A DNA stretch of 64,000 nucleotides. Origin: Alisma plantago-aquatica. Taxonomy: Eukaryota; Streptophyta; Magnoliopsida; Alismatales; Alismataceae. The position numbers and the translations under genes are program-made. This document shows positions 62,381 through 64,000 of this stretch, in pieces. The stretch lies in the NCBI GenBank assembly GCA_963693085.1, contig OY856413.1:106199501-106263500 (forward strand). Reading direction: 5' to 3'. The notes beneath the pieces were generated by a model. The model was not told where the DNA came from, searched no databases, and saw nothing but the letters and a program-made list of their open reading frames with translations. How positions within the stretch are numbered: position 1 is the first letter of the stretch; every line of letters begins with the position of its first letter.

Positions 62381-63758
62381 GTACTTAATAGAGTCATGTG
62401 TTCTATTAATATACAACATTGTTCCCGTATCGGATATCGTGTGTTCCTGTATTAGAAATTTTTGTTCCACTATTCTATAATATGTGTTCCAGTATCCGAT
62501 CTTCGAATCATAAGTTCTAGTATTCTACAATATGTGTTCCAGTATTGAGACATAATTGTTCCAGTATTCCAACTCATGTATTACATTATTCATCTCATTT
62601 GTTGTATTCGACATGTGTGTTCTAGTATTAAACCATATCTCATTCCATTAAGCCAAGGTGACAATTTTTTTTTTCATGCAGCTCTATTTGTTCCACTATT
62701 ATACAACATTGTTCCCTTATCGGATATCGTGTGTTCCTATATTAGAAATTTTGTTCCACTATTCTACAATATGTGTTCTAGTATCCGACACTCAAATCAT
62801 GTGTTTCGGTATTCTACAATATGTGTTCTAGCATTGAAACGTATCCGTTCCAGTATTCCAACTCATGTGTTCCATTATTCGTCTCATTTGTTCATGTATT
62901 CGACATGCGTGTTCCAGTATAAAACCATATCTCGTTCCATTAAGCCGAGGTGACAAATTCTTTTTTTATGCATCTCTATTTGTTCCACTATTCTATAATA
63001 TGTGTTCCAGTATTCGACCTTCGAATCATGTGTTCCGGTATTTGACAATATGTGTTCTAGTATTGAAACATATTCGTTCATGTATTCCAACTCATGTGAT
63101 CCATTATTCGTCTCATTTGTTCTTGTATCCGACATGCATGTTCCAGTATTGAACAATATGTCATTCCATTAGGCCGAGGTGACAATTTTTTTTATGCAGC
63201 TCTTTTTGTTCTACTATTATACAACATTGTTCCTGTATCAGATATCATATGTTCATGTATTAGAAATTTTTGTTCCACTATTCTACAATATGTGTTCCAG
63301 TATCCGACCTTAAAATCATGTGTTCCGATATTCGACAATATGTGTTCCATTATTGAAACATATCTGTTCCTGTATTCCAACTCACGTGTTCCATTATTCG
63401 ACTCATTTGTTCATGTATCCAACATGCATGTTCCAATATTGAACCATATGTCGTTCCATTAGGCCGAGGTGACAATTTTTTTATGCAGTTGTATTTGTTC
63501 TACTAGTATACAACATTGTTCCCGTATTGGATATCGTGTGTTCTTGTATTAGAAATTTTTGTTCCACTATTCTACAATATGTGTTCCAGTATCCGACCTT
63601 CGAATCATGTGTTCCAGTATTGAAACATATCCGTTCATGTATTCCAACTCATGTGTTCCATTATTCGTCTCATTTGTTCATGTATTCGACATGATTGTTC
63701 CAGTATTAAACCATATCTCATTCGATTAAGCCGAGGTGACAAATTTTTTTTTATGCAG
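62381..63758 (+). other. Intron 2 of the FAR1-like gene, made of higher-order repeats
   Basis: Donor GT at 62381 after CGACCATTAA and acceptor ATGCAG ending at 63758 join the FAR1/MULE frame in phase, giving the family order RP-T-LFVGFNHH. The interior is subrepeats of about 20 bp around GTTCCAGTATT, arranged in units of about 225-290 bp. Each unit ends with a copy of the acceptor: T-run, ATGCAG, CTNTATTTG (AG at 62680-62681, 63198-63199, 63487-63488 and the real one at 63757-63758; the copy near 62971 has ATGCAT). Confidence 0.85.
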
Positions 63759-64000
63759 CTTTATTTGTAGGTTTCAACCACCACTGTCAGGGTGTCATAT
63801 TCGGTGCATCCCTCCTCTACGATGAAACTATTGAGTCCTTTGAGTGGTTATTTCGGATGTTTCTTAAATGCATGTCAGAAAAGTCACCTTTAACTATTTT
63901 CACATATCAAGATGCTGCAATGGCTACAGCTATAAGGAATGTTCTCATTGATACATTCCATGTGTTGTGTACATGGCATATATTACAAAATGCTCAGAAG

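Larger units (their letters stand above)
60727..64000 (+). pseudogene. FAR1-related / MULE transposase-family gene, decayed, cut by the window end
   Basis: Proposed start ATG at 60727 (MANEWMDHIDMELNDLQ). The FAR1 DNA-binding region lies in exon 2: DYWEKLEFNSVHKAHQFY, YAHQKGFAMRIEW, VCNKQGF, ERTGCKVHIKLKL, DVVHNHALHP. Then come CVGFQKLDLKN, YFHNEAYNNPSFYYDIE, NIFWADGRMKLDYQLFGD and ISFDTTFQTNKSYRP. After the intron at 62381-63758 the MULE core resumes: LFVGFNHHCQGVIFGASLLY, ESFEWLFRMFLKCM, TYQDAAMATAIRN, HVLCTWHI. The family TDQD motif is TYQD here, losing a likely catalytic Asp. In-frame stops at 60841, 61601, 61780 and 62017 and a frameshift near 61755 mark a pseudogene. Members are transposases or domesticated transcription factors; which this was cannot be told without its 3' end. 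Confidence 0.85.

Noticed and set aside
62400..63758. CRISPR-like or satellite array
   Set aside because: Subrepeats are degenerate with no uniform repeat-spacer layout, and the host is a plant nuclear genome. It is better explained as intron minisatellite.

Overview
This is nuclear DNA of a flowering plant, from a repeat-dense interval. The signs are Athila-type Ty3/Gypsy elements with tRNA-Asp primer sites, Tekay/Del-like elements with long LTRs and initiator-tRNA-Met primer sites, a Copia element, plant L1-type LINE fragments (DUF4283/zf-CCHC, zf-RVT and RNase H domains), a plant-specific PADRE (DUF4228) gene and a FAR1/MULE-family gene. I cannot name the species. No intact protein-coding gene is visible; every coding region I recognise carries stops or frameshifts.

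Layout. (1) 1-9573: a minus-strand non-autonomous LTR element in tandem form (partial internal region, 3.24 kb LTR, 2.2 kb internal region, 3.24 kb LTR), running off the left edge. (2) 9574-10808: the 3' part of a LINE ORF1 on the minus strand. (3) 10814-22809: Athila-1 on the minus strand, with gag, protease, RT, RNase H, integrase and an Athila ORF3, all decayed. Its right LTR is cut in two. (4) 22810-28335: an inverted block holding a truncated Copia LTR, a frameshifted PADRE gene, a small hairpin MULE-type MITE, the 5' part of the same LINE ORF1, the missing part of the Athila-1 LTR (flipped), and a Copia gag-protease remnant. (5) 28336-28738 and 58595-59129: two halves of one Copia LTR, split by (6) 28739-58594: a ~30 kb tandem array LTR-internal-LTR-internal-LTR of a second long-LTR family (5-bp target duplication TTAGT). 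Its first internal region hosts Athila-2 (34736-45123, plus strand, TSD GCTAC), and its third LTR hosts a 5'-truncated LINE tail (55724-56675). (7) 59135-64000: a second MITE copy, several minisatellites and a FAR1/MULE-type pseudogene that continues past the right edge.

History that can be read directly: LINE, then Athila-1 inserted into LINE ORF1 (TSD GTCGG/CCGAC), then Copia sequence inserted into the Athila-1 LTR, then inversion of about 5 kb between two oppositely oriented Copia LTRs, with the 30 kb tandem array splitting one Copia LTR, and Athila-2 and a LINE tail later entering that array. Flipping the block between the Copia LTRs puts the two Athila TSDs, the two halves of LINE ORF1 and a candidate Copia TSD (GTGTG) back in register.

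The least expected structures are: (a) more than 40 copies of a 13-bp near-palindrome TGCACGNCGTGCA, usually in pairs and often next to TTCCAGAA, in the LTRs and ORF3 leader of Athila-1; (b) an intron of the FAR1-like gene made almost wholly of tandem repeats that have copied its own 3' splice site five times; and (c) two unrelated long-LTR elements both in tandem shared-LTR form. I found no host operon-like or defence-like system.
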